From NCBI RefSeq assembly GCF_963675165.1, contig NC_087384.1, positions 6,779,682-6,843,681 on the forward strand: 64,000 nucleotides of DNA, given 5' to 3'. The notes beneath the pieces were generated by a model. The model was not told the origin of the DNA. It saw only the letters and a program-made list of their open reading frames with translations, and did no database searches. Below are positions 50,901 through 63,528 of the stretch, piece after piece. Every line of letters starts with the position of its first letter. Positions within the stretch are counted from its first letter, which is position 1. A program made the translations under genes and the position numbers. This DNA comes from Halichondria panicea. Its lineage: Eukaryota > Porifera > Demospongiae > Suberitida > Halichondriidae.

Positions 50901-53900
50901 GAGGATAAACAACCCGTGACTCAGGTCATGGATGGTATTTTCTTCCATGTGTGTTTATGCTGTTTGGATAGTGTTTCATTAATTTCATGTGTGGCTGTCC
51001 AAAATCTTTGATCTCTCCCACAAAACTATTTAATTCATGCCAGTTCATTGATAACACTCTTTTTGTCAAAAGGCCATTAATTTATGCTTGATAGAAATCT
51101 ACCTTGTCCTAACATGATTCCCATGCTGTGCTCAAAGCCTCTCCCCATTAGCCATCACTGCATGTGACTGTCATTACACATGGTCAGTTGTTCAATAAAG
51201 CGCAGTAGTTGTTGCTATGGGTACCTCTCTATAGGAACGGTATACCGTACAACTGATACCTTATAGCAGTATCTGTATATTCCCTGTGCTGCTGCATGGT
51301 TCCCTTTATGACTCAACCTTTCTCTGAGCTTCCCATGCATGCAATGTGGTGTATATACTCCACACATGCAGGCAGGGCTGGAGACAATGGCCTCCATGAT
51401 TAGCTCCCCTAGGTGTTTATGAGGTAGACACAAACATGATGGGGTAGGTGGTGTCCTATGGGTCAGGATGTGAGTGTGCTGCTGGATGCTGCAATAATAG
51501 AAACTGGTATAGCCAGCTAAGCCTGTAGGACCTGACCTGACCTGACCTTTCTCAGAAAAGCAATTTTAGTGGAATTGTATTGTCCCATGATCTCAACTTC
51601 ATTAAATATCTGCACTCAAAACACACTGTCAGTGAGATGCTAGTGATATCTTCGTATTGCACCAGGATGTGTACAGGCATTCTAGCTCTAGCTAATTAGC
51701 GTGCACTGTCTTGAGTCTAGGCTATTCAATTTCAAACCATATCTCTTATTATAAATTGATAGTAAACCTAAATTTAATATGCAGGCCAAAATCTGTCCAG
51801 TCATGGCAAAGGCTAATGCTGTGTGTTAATTAACCTGATGCAGCTTTAACTTTTGACAGCTTAATTTAGTTCCATCCTGTTAGATAAGGAACAGAGTTGT
51901 TAGATAGAAGGCCTACTTTTATCTACATAGCTGCCCTGTCATGCATGGTAAAGCTATCATGGTATATAGCTATATCATGGTAGCTATGGACCTATAACTG
52001 TGAGAGGAACTGAGAGAGAATGCCTTGGGGGAGAAGTCAGAGGAGTGCCCAATGGAACACCTGGCACCTTGAGGAAGGAAGGCCGAGCTTTCATGGGTTC
52101 CTCCAGGCCTCTTTCATGTGGCCATTGATTGCATTCCTTCCAAATGGCCCAATTTATACATTGTCATTCGTTTTAGCCCATAATTTCTCCAGAGACCATT
52201 TGGTGTTACCATCGAAATGTCCCTATAGCTATATAGATATAGGAAGTTTAGGGGGAGGGGCTTATTTTAACAGGTTCTGTGCATTTTAATTAAGGGTATG
52301 TCCTTTCTGTATAATATTTATTTTAGACGTAGGAAATTGATCAGTCAAAACTGAAAACTAACAATCATGTTGGAAGTGGGGCATTTTAGAGGGCAGCTCT
52401 TTTACCACATTTTCTTATTGGCGGCGCCGGCCAGTATACATAATGTGTGATACAGTTAGCTGCATACGTAAGACCAGCTTTTGTATGTATGTAACTGTAG
52501 CAGCAATGCAAAACTGAATATTGGTGGATCGATATACCATCTCATAATATCATAGGAATTGGACGAGTAGTTTCAATTGGTTACCATATTCCACAACACT
52601 GAAAGGACAGAGTGTGAGTAGCGCATGCATGCAGTGTAGCTTCTAAGAAGGCCAAGTTACTGAATACTGTAGCGAACTATAGGAATGGAGCATTCCATGT
52701 GCACCACTGAAAATCACACTGACATAGGTGCTTGAAATATTCCTAGAACAAGTATATATGTACCAGCATACCATATATAGCATTTTAGCAGACATGCTTG
52801 TATGCATTACGAACATCCTGTTAAAGAGTCTGTCCTATAGCCTGAGGCATATGGTTACATGCATGAGGTTGGTTGACTGACATTTCTACCCCGAAGTGTT
52901 AATCAATATTTACAACACTGAAGAACTGACAGAGCACCTACTGTGTTCCATTGATTGCATTCCCTTTGTTGTCTAACTTCCTCCAGTAGATCTCTTGGCT
53001 ATACAACACGTGCCCCCCTAAAGCGCTGTGTGTGTGTGTGTGTGTGTGCCCCCCTAAAGCGCTGTGTGTGTGTGTGTGTACCCCCCCCTAAAGCACTGTG
53101 TGTGTGTGTGTGTGTACCCCCCCCTAAAGCGCTGTGTGTGTGTCACTGTGTTGAAAATGTAACCAGCTCGATTGACTGTATGACCATGCATTGTGGATCT
53201 ATGTATGTACTCACTATATATAATTTATAGCTAGTGTGAGTGTACCCCCCCCCCCCCCCCCTGTTGTCTGTATAGTGTATAGTTTTGAAGCCCATTGTCT
53301 GTTGATTCCTCAGTATAAGGTCTCAGTTTGCTCCAGGGGCTTCTAAAATACTGTTGGCATGTATACTATGCCCTTAGGCGTATGTATTTAGTTGATCGCT
53401 ACCTTAGTTGTTGTAATGATTGTACAACTTACAGGATGTGTTGTATAGAGACAGCTATAGTGATGACCTAGCTTGCGGCTACTCGATCCTATACCCCGCC
53501 ATCGGATGGCAATGTACGCACTACCCGCCCCGCCCACACACACACACACTGTATACACTGTTATAGATATAGCTGCATATTGTCTTAGGCCACCCAATGT
53601 TATTCCACTGCCCAAATAGGTGTTTATCTAGCCGTTGCCTGATTCAACATATACTCCAAAACTTTGTTTGCCAGCTCTTGAGTTGAATTTACTCAGCTAA
53701 CTCTTGTACACTGAAGTCCTTTCCCTTTGACCCATCTTCTAGCTTCAATAACACAGGTGTGTATGCCTTGTGTGCTTTTCTGAAAATAAGAAAACGTTTT
53801 CCAAGCCAATATAAAGTCAGCACGTCCAAAGAAAACTGTTTTTCTAGACACCCTCAGCATGGCTGTGTGTATGAAGTAGAATTTCCTGCTTGTTTAAACG

Positions 53901-55969
53901 AAATGAAAGTATTCGTAGCCGAGGTGTCTTTGCTTTGCTTTCTGTGGCCCAAGGAACCACCTGCCTCTCTGGTGAGGTGACACAATTATTGAATCAAGGA
54001 AAATGGGTACAAATAATAACATAGTCGTGTGTACTTATGAATTGATAATTTCAGGCTCTGCATGATTTGTGTGTGCACGTGCATTTTAGGTTTCTATATG
54101 GCTCAGAAATGAGCGTGAAAACCAACATTGAAGATTATGTTGAACTTGTATATTTCGAACGAGCGAGATCAATAGAATGAAGGAAGCTAGGGACGGAGCA
54201 TGCATGCGCTATATATATAGCTGCTTGTACTAAAGTCTGTGTATACTGTCTGTATGTAGTCTATCAGTGCTCTGTTGATGCGAGCCTGATGAACATAAGT
54301 GTAGCGTACGTAAACACGTATAAACACTCTGTACTTCGGTTGATCACGAAAACTGATTGTTTCCCAAAATTAATGTGTATTTTTACCGCTTGTGTCCAAT
54401 GTCAACAGACACTTTAAAGGGTGTATACTTGTAAAATACAGTGTGTCGCTTTTAGCAGGCACTTGACTTTGCTGTGATGCATGCTCACAAGTAGAGGAAC
54501 ACTTTTATTTGACGCATTTGACGCATTTTTGCTCGAGTGTCGACTAGTGGGGCTGTGTACAAATACAAGGCTATGTTTTCAAAACAAACCGGCCGTGATA
54601 ACACTTTTCATTCTGAAATAAACATCACCTTATCAACACCAGAAGGTCTAGTTGTGATTTCATTAGTCTTTCATGAGTCTTATCCAAATGAGATAGCTTG
54701 TGGTTTGGTCTACAGTTTATTTTCAATTGCATGTTGTAGCCGCTTAAATATCATAATTATGTTCTCGCTATAAGAATGCATTTATATGTACTAGTGTGTA
54801 GTCACCTAGTCTATGTACTGAAGGTGAACGATATTCACTTGGTATGCATGTTTTGTGTTCTGGATGATTTTCTGAGGAATATAGAGACATAGTTTCTTGT
54901 CAGTTGCCCGCCAACCTTTGCTTTCTGTAATAACAGGGATATAGATCTACAAGTGTGCAAGGCGGCAAATTTAAATTTGCAGTGGTCAATATTTTAAGTG
55001 TCTGCCCTAGGATATTAGTTGTCCACTGCATGGACTCTCTCTGGTTCCATTTACCTTGATATCAAACCACATCTGCAGTATCAATGAAGTGTCAGAATTT
55101 AATATGTGTGTGATTAATGTGTATAGTGTGTATAGTGTGTACTGCCTCTGTACATGTTATCATGCATGTACCATGCAACAAAGACAATTCTTCCATTCTA
55201 TAATTGTTGTTCTGTTTTTTATGAGATACCCCCTCCCTCAACAGGCGAAGCTGATAATCCACGTTGCGTACGGCTCTCAGAGGCATCTAGCGGGATTCAT
55301 GGAGCTGGGCCTGCAGTCGGACCAGATCTATATCCATGGGAATAGAAGAGCTTCAAAGAACCCCAGCGTCTCCAACTGCCAAGTAAGTGTGTGTGTGGGT
55401 TACAGCATCAGATTCAATAGGGAACGTGTTGATTGGTGATAATGGCAGTGATGTGTAACAAAACTCTCTGTTTGTTGCTCTGACCTGGTTTTGGAATGCA
55501 AGAGCATTATTTCTGGCATGCATGTCCATGCATGTCAGTTGCATACATGCACTGCTTTCAACACTCTATTGTTAATGTATGCAACTTCTCTTTGATTTAT
55601 TGTGTGCAACCAGTAGACATTACCAGTGAATATAACTTTCTATACCTATATGATTACAATTTACATATTGAAGCGATAATTACATGTACATATATATAGT
55701 TCTAAAAATGTATGACATTGTTTTTCTCCATGCAGTATTTGCTGGATGGCTTTGGTTCACACCTGTCGACCCTTGACCCCCGGCCGGCTAGCTACGATGC
55801 TCGCAATCTGATTGGTGACATCTGCTTTGTGCTGCCAGGTGTCCCAAAGAGTACAGAGGTCAAAAGAAAGTCTTCAAAGAAGTCGAGTGGAGACAGAGAC
55901 ACAAGACACAAGCATCTAAGCATGTCATTAGAGACTTCTAAATTACTAAAATCAGAAACAACTGTTTAA
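38934..55969 (+). CDS. PITPNM: Membrane-associated phosphatidylinositol transfer protein (RdgB/Nir2, PITPNM)
   Basis: Twenty-two exons: 38934-39011, 39938-40225, 40716-40764, 41029-41192, 41505-41669, 41853-42327, 42513-42605, 43076-43273, 43390-43625, 43916-44164, 44358-44501, 44653-44836, 44888-45034, 45247-45402, 45829-46004, 47446-47565, 47627-47746, 47806-47954, 48067-48216, 49003-49189, 55245-55382, 55736-55969; 1299 residues. An N-terminal PITP domain (1-248) begins MLIKEYHIPLPLSVEEYRIA and contains QYTYKVYHIGRHLPSWFRGI and MLRAHRQAWAWQDEW. An acidic linker ends in an FFAT motif, EFFDA at 401-405, for binding VAP on the ER. The DDHD region has HFFAFGSPLGLVLGSRRSKC. The C-terminal LNS2 domain has VFSVDGALASNFSL and RRWQERGYLPIYITGRPLIQ. 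By family it exchanges phosphatidylinositol and phosphatidic acid at ER-plasma membrane contacts. It resembles PITPNM1/2 (full length) rather than the PITP-less PITPNM3. Confidence 0.96.
40255..40535. repeat. 64-bp G-rich minisatellite in PITPNM intron 2
   Basis: About four units with period 64 (the CTAATGTCAACAGTG mark at 40391, 40455 and 40519). Each has a GGGTGGTGGGTGGGTGG run on the sense strand and a TATATATA stretch. The G-runs could form quadruplexes in the transcript. Confidence 0.85.
41299..41421. mobile_element. MITE, ACCGTATTACTAGAATGTTTTGCG family, copy 4 (short, decayed)
   Basis: Interior blocks CAGCAGAAAATTTGACCCTT, GGCTCGCAAAGTTTGCATA and the right end GTAATACGGTATT match the family. 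Both ends are worn. It lies in PITPNM intron 4. Confidence 0.6.
42650..42960. repeat. Foldback element, GAAAGCTTAGAAAG family, in PITPNM intron 7
   Basis: The left arm CATAACTTTAGTTCCGTTAG with TTTTCTGAAAGCTTAC is mirrored near 42887-42950 by CTAAGCTTTCAGAATATCG and AGAACTCTAGTTACAG. The middle is diverged (GTTTTTGAC-rich). Confidence 0.7.
43714..43875. mobile_element. MITE, ACCGTATAGC family, in PITPNM intron 9
   Basis: The left end ACCGTATAGCAAGTTATTTT and the right end AAAATTACCTGCTATACGAT are imperfect inverted repeats about 162 bp apart. Interior blocks match those at 4925-5063 and 49672-49809 (TTGTAGAGCATC, TCCTAAGCTATACGAATA). Confidence 0.75.
44190..44335. repeat. Likely decayed ACCGTATAGC-family element in PITPNM intron 10
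   Basis: The right edge ATACCCGCTGATATACGGTA and internal TTCGTGG/GCGAAAACC blocks resemble the family. The left edge is unclear. Confidence 0.5.
45474..45755. repeat. Foldback element, GAAAGCTTAGAAAG family, in PITPNM intron 14
   Basis: Left arm TTCTGAAAGCTTAGAAAGAT, centre GGACCATGGGCTATAATCCA, right arm TTTCTAAGCTTTCAGAAAAT. It is closely related to 2130-2480 but in the opposite orientation. Confidence 0.8.
46005..47445 (+). other. PITPNM intron 15, no gene
   Basis: A 1.44-kb intron. A short (AAC)n tract lies at 47129-47163 and C-rich stretches near 46825-46845. Nothing else is recognised. Confidence 0.6.
49190..55244 (+). other. 6-kb PITPNM intron 20
   Basis: The largest intron in the window splits the LNS2-coding region. 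It holds a decayed ACCGTATAGC-family element (49672-49809), a G/T-rich run (49900-50060) and a CCCCCCTAAAGCGCTGTGTG minisatellite with four units (53008-53143). No ORF with family resemblance, RNA gene or acceptor-donor pair with protein similarity was found on either strand. Confidence 0.65.
53008..53143. repeat. Four-unit minisatellite CCCCCCTAAAGCGCTG plus (TG)n
   Basis: Four units of 31-40 bp, each made of C-run, TAAAGC(G/A)CTG and a TG tract, sit inside the 6-kb PITPNM intron. Confidence 0.85.
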
Positions 55970-56871
55970 GTCTTCGTTTATAATTATTACTTATATAGAT
56001 TTTTATATCAGGTCTCACAGAGTTGTGAGTTAAATTGCAAAACTTTCATCCAACTGTGCGTAATACTGAATTCATGAGACTAAGTAATCGGACGTACTGT
56101 TACTCTTATTTTAATGTTAGAGATGCCCCCTAATATTTACTAATGCATAGCTATTATTTTGATTGCCGTCTATGTAAGGTATAAGTTACATATCTTCCAG
56201 CAGTATTTTCTGCATGATGCGTGCTGCACACATATACGTGTGTGTGCATGCGTGTGTGCTAGTACTTTTGCTCAATGCTGCTTGCAACAGTGTACAAGCT
56301 ATTAACACATGTACTGCAGGCAGAATGTTCAAGTTTTTGCACTTGTAAATTGATGTTGAAACTACAGGCTCTGGTAATAATTTTCATGTGTAAGGTGGGA
56401 GGGGCTAACAAGCTTTAATCAGATCCCCCACACAGGCCCAGCTTTTGCAAGGTAAACACTATCACGGAGGAAACTGTGCAGGTTGTTGAGAGCATATAAA
56501 GTCTGCAGAGGGTTGTTAGGATTAGTCCTATGACCTAGAGACAAAGCACACACCTGGAAAGACTGAGCTGCTTGAACAAATTAATTGGATTTGTACCGGA
56601 GCATCCCTTCATTGTGGTCGAGGCCTACAAGTACTAATTGTGAACTTCAAAGTGACTTATTGGGCGTATTAAAACCACCAACTTTGACACAACAACTACT
56701 CGTTGTACACACTGACTGGTTGGTGCTCGAGTGTTGAAACCATCTGCTATAGCTGGAACGTTCTAGTCTGTAGCCCAAAGTCTATTAGATCAGTCTACAC
56801 TGACACCAGAGAGAGTAGCTGGTTGTCTGTGCCTGGTGTGTGTGTGTACACAGTCTCCTGCTGCTTAGATC
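55970..56871. other. Intergenic region, PITPNM to T-box gene
   Basis: A 902-bp gap. The first part is AT-rich 3' flank. The second part (about 56390-56870) is less AT-rich and directly precedes the T-box ATG, so it likely carries its promoter and 5' leader. No TATA box or known binding site is clear. Confidence 0.4.
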
Positions 56872-59800
56872 ATGGAAGGTGAGAGCTGTACTAATACTGA
56901 GCTGCTAAATGCCTGATCTAGTAGTGTTAGTATTAAACTGTTGTTTTGCTATATAAACCACACACACCTAATAAAAATCCTGCAGTGGATTTATTATTGA
57001 CTGTTGAGTACTTTGTATTATGTAGTGGTGATTCTGTTGGTATCATAACTCACAAAGCTTCCATATAATAGTTGAGACACATTTGGATTTGCATAACTAG
57101 CTAACTACAAAACCATGCAAATCATGCATTGTGTGTAGAAGATAATTATAGCTATTTAATTAACCTGACTTCTCACAAGGATCTTTGGTGCAGCATGGTG
57201 CATTAGCTAAATGTTATCAGGTGAATCAACTAACCTCAAGGATTATAAATTAATTAAAAGTCCAAACATCCATTCTCTAAACGAAATGTTCTTCCATGCA
57301 GTAACCGTATGTAACTGGTGGTTGTGACTCAATAGGCTAGTTTGTATCTTCATTGGTTGAATAGGGAGCTTTGTAACACACACACACATAACGAACAAGG
57401 CTATTGTATAGCGGATATAGATCTATAAAAATTTCCCCAAGTTGGATTCAAAAATCTCATCTCGGCTCTTCTGGTATACAATCGGATTTTTTGTATTAAC
57501 TAGCTGAGTCAGCTCCTTTAGCTCTCTATAGTGTAGCCTATTATTTCCCTATAGGAATGCTGTGTGTGTGTCACATTATACCATGTTCGCTACTTTACCT
57601 TCCTCCTTGTGGTTCTTCGTAGAGACAACTTTAACTATTATGACTAACAAACTGGCTACATCTTACTACCATCCTATACGATTAGTACCATTAGATCACA
57701 TTGTCATCCTAAGTTGAATATTTCACTGTGTTTATTATCTTTGGTCTTTTCTGTTTGTCTATATATGTATAAACGTACTCCACTCTGCGTGTGTATTTTA
57801 TCACAATGTTTATTGTTTTGTATTCTAAAAACTCAATGAAGGTTCATTTACATTCTTTAGTTCCCCTCCCCCCTCCCTTGAAGACAGTGCATTCAATTCT
57901 CATTATCATCTTAAAATGGTTGAGAGCCAGTTTAGCTTTCAATGTTTGTTATAATTATATAGCTGTCCAATTAATTCTATTTCCTTCCTGTATGTTGAAT
58001 AGAACCTTCACCTCATATATTCTTCCATCCCTCCGTTCATGTCAGGTGATTCAATGTCGGGAGATTCATCCTCGGCTGGCCCCAGTCCCACTGTACAAGA
58101 GAGAGAAGATATCTCTGATGGCAGCTCTGTGGCGGCCAATCAGCCTGACCCAGGTGAGTGCTGTGGGAAGATAGGGCCCAGGGCGGCAGTGCTTGGGGGC
58201 AAGATAAGGCATGATTGGATGTAGGGTGTGTCCTGTGGTTACCAGCATGAGTTGGTAATCATTTGGGAGTTAGGTGGGTAGTTGCATCATTATACTTTTC
58301 TAGCTGGCGTTATTACTGAGTGGTTTTGTTTTTTAATTAAAAGATTGTCTGTGCAATATAAAGGTCATTTTAATAATTATTCAACTGGCGGTGTTGTGGG
58401 GAGGATGCTCTGTATATAGTAATGTGGTATTCATTGTTATTTAATTAGCCTTTGAAGTCTGAATTATTAAACCACTGAGGAACATTGAGTGTTTTTTTGC
58501 CAACCAGCGCTATAGCTACCAACTATAGGATGAACCATAATAATATAAAAAAATGGAATCAGCTTGAACACCTGTGCATAGCTACCTATAATACCATTGG
58601 CATTTATGTTTCGCTATACTAAAATTTGATCCTGTATAATTATAGCCATCCACTGAGCTGGAATTGCAACCATGCATGCACTAGTTAAATAGCATTGATT
58701 TCTGTACACAGCCTTGTCACCATGGTGTCAGTTCTTGTTACAGTAACTGTCCCTCAATGGACCTCTTGTGTTGTCCTGTACTATAGCTAGCTCTCATGCA
58801 TGTTGTACAGGTCAACAGCAGTTGCTCAGTGAGACTGATGAATAATGTATTTGTTCCGTATGTGAGGTGACCTTGTCCATCAATTCAATGGCTTTGTCAC
58901 CTGCACTTTGCTTGTTTGTTCCTCCTTACAGCATTTGTGTGTAGCTACTTATTGCCCTCTATTATAGCCAATGAATTACTTTAGCAATTCTGCTGAATGG
59001 AAAATTACTCTAGATATATAGGCTGTATACTGTTGCCTGGTGAAGCACATTGGTAAAAATACATTGGTAAAAAAATAAAATGGCCTGGCATGTAGTATAT
59101 CTGTGGTTGCTGAGTGTCTAAGGTTGGGAACACTGGGCGCTAATATCAAATCATATTTAGGTGGCTTGAAGCCAGATCAAAGGCCTAGCTTTTCATTACC
59201 CACCATTGTGCTAATGAGTGAGGCACCTGTTAACACTGGAGCGGGAGAAGCTGTAAATTGGTTTTGATTGGATGTGTATACAACTGAGCAAGTTGAGCGG
59301 CTGCCACAAAGAATTTCTTATGCAATTGACTACTGCACTATAATTATAGGTGAACCTTTAGTTGTGTGTGTGTATAGTGTCTAGTGGTGGGCTATATTTA
59401 CTCAATACATAGATCCATCATAATCCTACCTGAGTGTCTGCACAATAATGCTTTACATAAAGTGTATGCATGGATTGACTCTATGTATACTACACCCACT
59501 CTTTCCCCCTTTTCCCCATGCATGCACTATCTGCAAATCTCTCCCTTTTTTCCCAGTATCCCCACACAATATTGTACTTTAAAGAGCTGTCCATGCAATT
59601 GGCCCGGTAGTAGAGATTGTGGTCAAGTGACTTCACTATTGGCCAATAGTGAATTAGTGCTATATTATAACAGAGATTTTCCATACATGCTCTCCTGAGA
59701 GGATCGACTTACAGCCCGAGGCAAAGGAATCCTCTAATCACCCTGCTTAAGCTTGTATGTGTACATGTACATGAGAACCATTATAGATAGACAAATGGAA

Positions 59801-62800
59801 ATGCCTATTGGCAGTTTTCTAATGAATGGGGCTCTTTGTGTGCAATAGCTTTTGGTCTCTTTGATCCACTGTGTCTCAAAGCGTGAGGATGCCCATATAC
59901 ATACCCACATACATGCACTGTCGTGTTCAGATCAGCTGTTGATTTGCTCCAAAAAGGTTACTCAGGCTTTGTACATAATTATATACACCATGCATGCAGG
60001 CAGCATGGACTAAATTATTATTATGTAATTGAGGTCAATTTCTAGAAATGTTGTCCCACCATACTACCTGTATAGCTGATGTCAGACCCTACTTCCTTTG
60101 ATTCTAGTAGTGATGTCATTATTTACTTGACCCTTAGCTAACAGTATTAGCCATTTCTATAGCAATTAAAGTATCTGATTTTTACATTAAGCCCGTGGGG
60201 GGATATCAAACTTCAAGAGGGAGGCTTATCATATCATAATAATCCATTAATTAACCGGTTTCCACCCCCACAGTCAGGACTCCTACAATTTAGACAGTAC
60301 TGATCATATTTTCATGGCACTTTTTAAATGTTCTATCTATGCACACACACAAACAAGCAGATATTGGTAAAAGCATAACAATACCTGAGACTGGAACTGT
60401 TTTAACGAACTACACCAATACAGCTGAGTCTGTGGCCACTAACGGTACAAAGGTCATTCTCCACGGCCGAGACCTGTGGTCAGAGTTCCACAAGTGCACC
60501 ACGGAGATGATAATAACCAAAGCAGGAAGGTACGTGAGGCCGTGCATGCAATCATCAGTAACCATAGTTCCATCAAATTCATTTCTAATAGCTGCGTGTA
60601 CTTAGTTTATTATGTCATTATGCTTAGGTAGCTATACTTTATAAGTACTTTTGGAAGCAGCGCCAGTATGTCTTGGCTGTTGTACATTATCCCCCCAGAT
60701 CTAACTGGTTGCTATGGGTGATGCTCCTGTCCTGGGAAAAATGAACCCATAAAAGTGTTTCAAATGGCGCTCTTGTAATGACAAGCTTTGTTGTGGTCTT
60801 ATCTGCAAAATTAATTATGCATATAATTATATACGCAACTCAGACAATAATCATTTTTTATGCCAACATCTCTTTTGCTATTTGTCATAGTATTTCTCTC
60901 TCTAATTAGACGAATGTTTCCGGTGGTGAAATGCAGTGTAGCCGGACTTAACCCCACTGATAAGTACGCAATAGTGATGGATATTATACCAGTTGGAGAT
61001 AATCGATATAAGTTCCACGACTCTGAGTGGGTTATAACGGGTAAGGCGGAGCCTATGGGAAGTGAGAGGGGGCGGTTATACGTTCACCCGGACAGTCCAG
61101 CAACAGGCGCTGTTTGGGAGAAACAATTGATCACATTTCAGAAGTGCAAGATTACAAACAATCATCTTGACCAACTTAATTATGTAAGTGAGTATATAGA
61201 AGTGTTGTCGACTTTGGCTAGAGAATGTCTGCATTTCAGTTATTTTTTTCCAACAGAACTTTTAATCCGTTCATTCTATCCTGAATATAACAAGCATTGT
61301 AGTTATTCACCCTTTGATTGCATGTACGTATAGCCACGTAATAGCACAAGGGATTAAAAAAGAGAACAAGTGCTCCTGTTAATAGAACCCCAAAGCCGTA
61401 AATTGAGGCTCCTAGACTTTGATGCTGTGTGCATTATTAGTACAAGTGAATGCAAACAGACTATTATTAGTAGAAGGCTATAGTCTTGAATGCTCAGACA
61501 GAGAGCTTTGTGTAGTGTCTTACAAAGTAATAGTCTCAATTAGCATTCTTTACAGCAGCTTTATGAATAAGTGCATTGTCTTTCTCGTGTTAACTTCTAG
61601 AGCACTCTGACAAGCTGGGCCTTTACGAACAATCCCTCAGATATCTTGTGATCGATAGCTACGGAGCTATAGTGCTGATAAGACAACAGCTGTCGTTCAT
61701 TGATGCACGCTTGTTTGCACGAACCTTAAAAGACGGGCCTGTTTTGTAGCACCTTAAAACTGCATGTCCCCAAACACCAAATTGCATAAGTTTATGATTC
61801 TTTATAAAGCGTTATGCAATCGTCGTTAAGTATTTCTCTATCTTTCCTTTCTACAGGTCATTTTAAACTCCATGCACAAGTATCAACCTCGTATCCACAT
61901 CGTTAAGACAAATGAAGACCAGACATTTTCAATGCAGCAGAAAGTCAGCGAGAATTTCAGTACACATCTCTTCCCGGAGACACAATTCATGTCTGTCACA
62001 GCCTACCAGAACCAACAGGTAAGCGGAGTTGTTAAGGGCGGGGGCGGGGGGGAGGGAAGCTATTGCATGTGTAGTATTTAATTGCCTCTAGCTATATAGC
62101 ATGTTTAATATTGATACACATGAGGGAGTACACAATTATTATGATTATGTTGTTAGCTAAATGCCTTTGTTACCATGCACAGAAGAATGCATGCAGCTTA
62201 TTTATCATGCTGATGTTTATAAAATGTTGCTTTTCCAATAGATCACTCAACTCAAGATCAAGTACAATCCCTTTGCCAAAGGATTCAGAGGCTCAGAACT
62301 GTGTGGATCTTCAAGACGGTAAGCCTTTAAATAATTATGGTCAATGTGGCCATAACTCCATTATATAGCTCCTACTATTAGTTATGTCAATAACCATTAT
62401 TGGTTTAGGTAGAGTGACCCTAAACTAATTATTGCTAAACTGTGGCTACCTTTGAGGCTTTTTAGGAATGTGTGTATTGCGTTAAGTAACTGATAAGCGG
62501 GTTAGAATGAATTGTGTTGTTATTCATTCCATACCCCACAGACCAAGCTCCACCTCTAGCCCACCCCCCTTTGATTCACCAGGCTTTGTCGACCCTTCAC
62601 GATCCACTATGTGGCAGGAGATGACCTTTCCTCAACAACCGACAATGCTAGGTGAGAATCTAATACAGTAATTGTATGTACATCAGTACAGCATGGTATA
62701 CAAAGTGTTGTGTAGGGTAATACATTTATACAGTATGCAGGACTGTGCATGTTTACTGCACAACATAGCTGCAGGCTATTATATTTTGTAGTTATAGGAT

Positions 62801-63528
62801 GTGTTTGAGATAGTGTGAATTTTGTTGCGATTCATAATAATTTATTATGTACATGTAATTGAAATGGTGTACATGAGCTTCAACCCTCATACATAGTAAT
62901 GCTGCTCCATTATTATAGTTGCTATATATATATATGTTTCTTCAAGGCCTCACTGTCTTCCCTCCTCTCTTCCTCAGGTCCTCACCAACAAGCACTCATC
63001 TACAGAAGCGACGGCCTCACAGCCTACCAACCTGTCGCTAGCGGTCTCGCTCTAGCCAACACAAGATACAATCCAGTACAAGCCAGTGGCTATCATATCG
63101 GACAACTACCGGGCACCACGACAACGTCCTCATTGCAACACTTGGCACATATACCAGCGCAATCTTATTATATCGGAGCAAACACTCCGCCCAATGCAGG
63201 ACAACATCAAGCGTCCTTCCAGTCACGACAACACCTACAGGGACTAACGTATGGGCAAGTAGTGGCAGCTGGTGGGTCGCCCCAAGGATATATATCAGGT
63301 ACCCCACCGTTGGCGACGACAACAAGTGCTCTCACCAGCTACAACGTCGGCTATGGACATTTAACCACCACCTCTTCCTACACACAGCCAGCTGGGAATC
63401 TGTCGTTAATGCCGCCTTCTGTAGCTCCACCCCCTAGTTACGACACCACACCTCCTGATTCCTACTCCTCACCTCACCCTCAACCGAACACTCCTAGTCG
63501 ACAATGGAGTTCACAAAGCTACCAGTGA
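56872..63528 (+). CDS. T-box transcription factor (subfamily unresolved)
   Basis: Eight exons: 56872-56878, 58046-58153, 60361-60529, 60910-61183, 61857-62018, 62242-62318, 62542-62651, 62978-63528; 485 residues. The first coding exon is only ATGGAAG; it joins in phase to [17 protein letters not shown]. The T-box (about 70-258) has [100 protein letters not shown] and [13 protein letters not shown], covering the DNA-contact and dimer segments. HPDSPATG and the RYKFH region favour a Tbx2/3/4/5-like relationship, while FPETQF and KYNPFAK recall Brachyury, so assignment needs a tree. The C-terminus is Gln/Ser/Thr/Pro-rich, as in activation domains. Introns 1 (1.17 kb) and 2 (2.2 kb) are the longest of the gene and show no other gene. 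Confidence 0.94.

Noticed and set aside
52020-52289. 89-codon open frame in PITPNM intron 20
   Set aside because: No recognisable domain, no flanking exons in phase and ordinary composition. It is compatible with chance.
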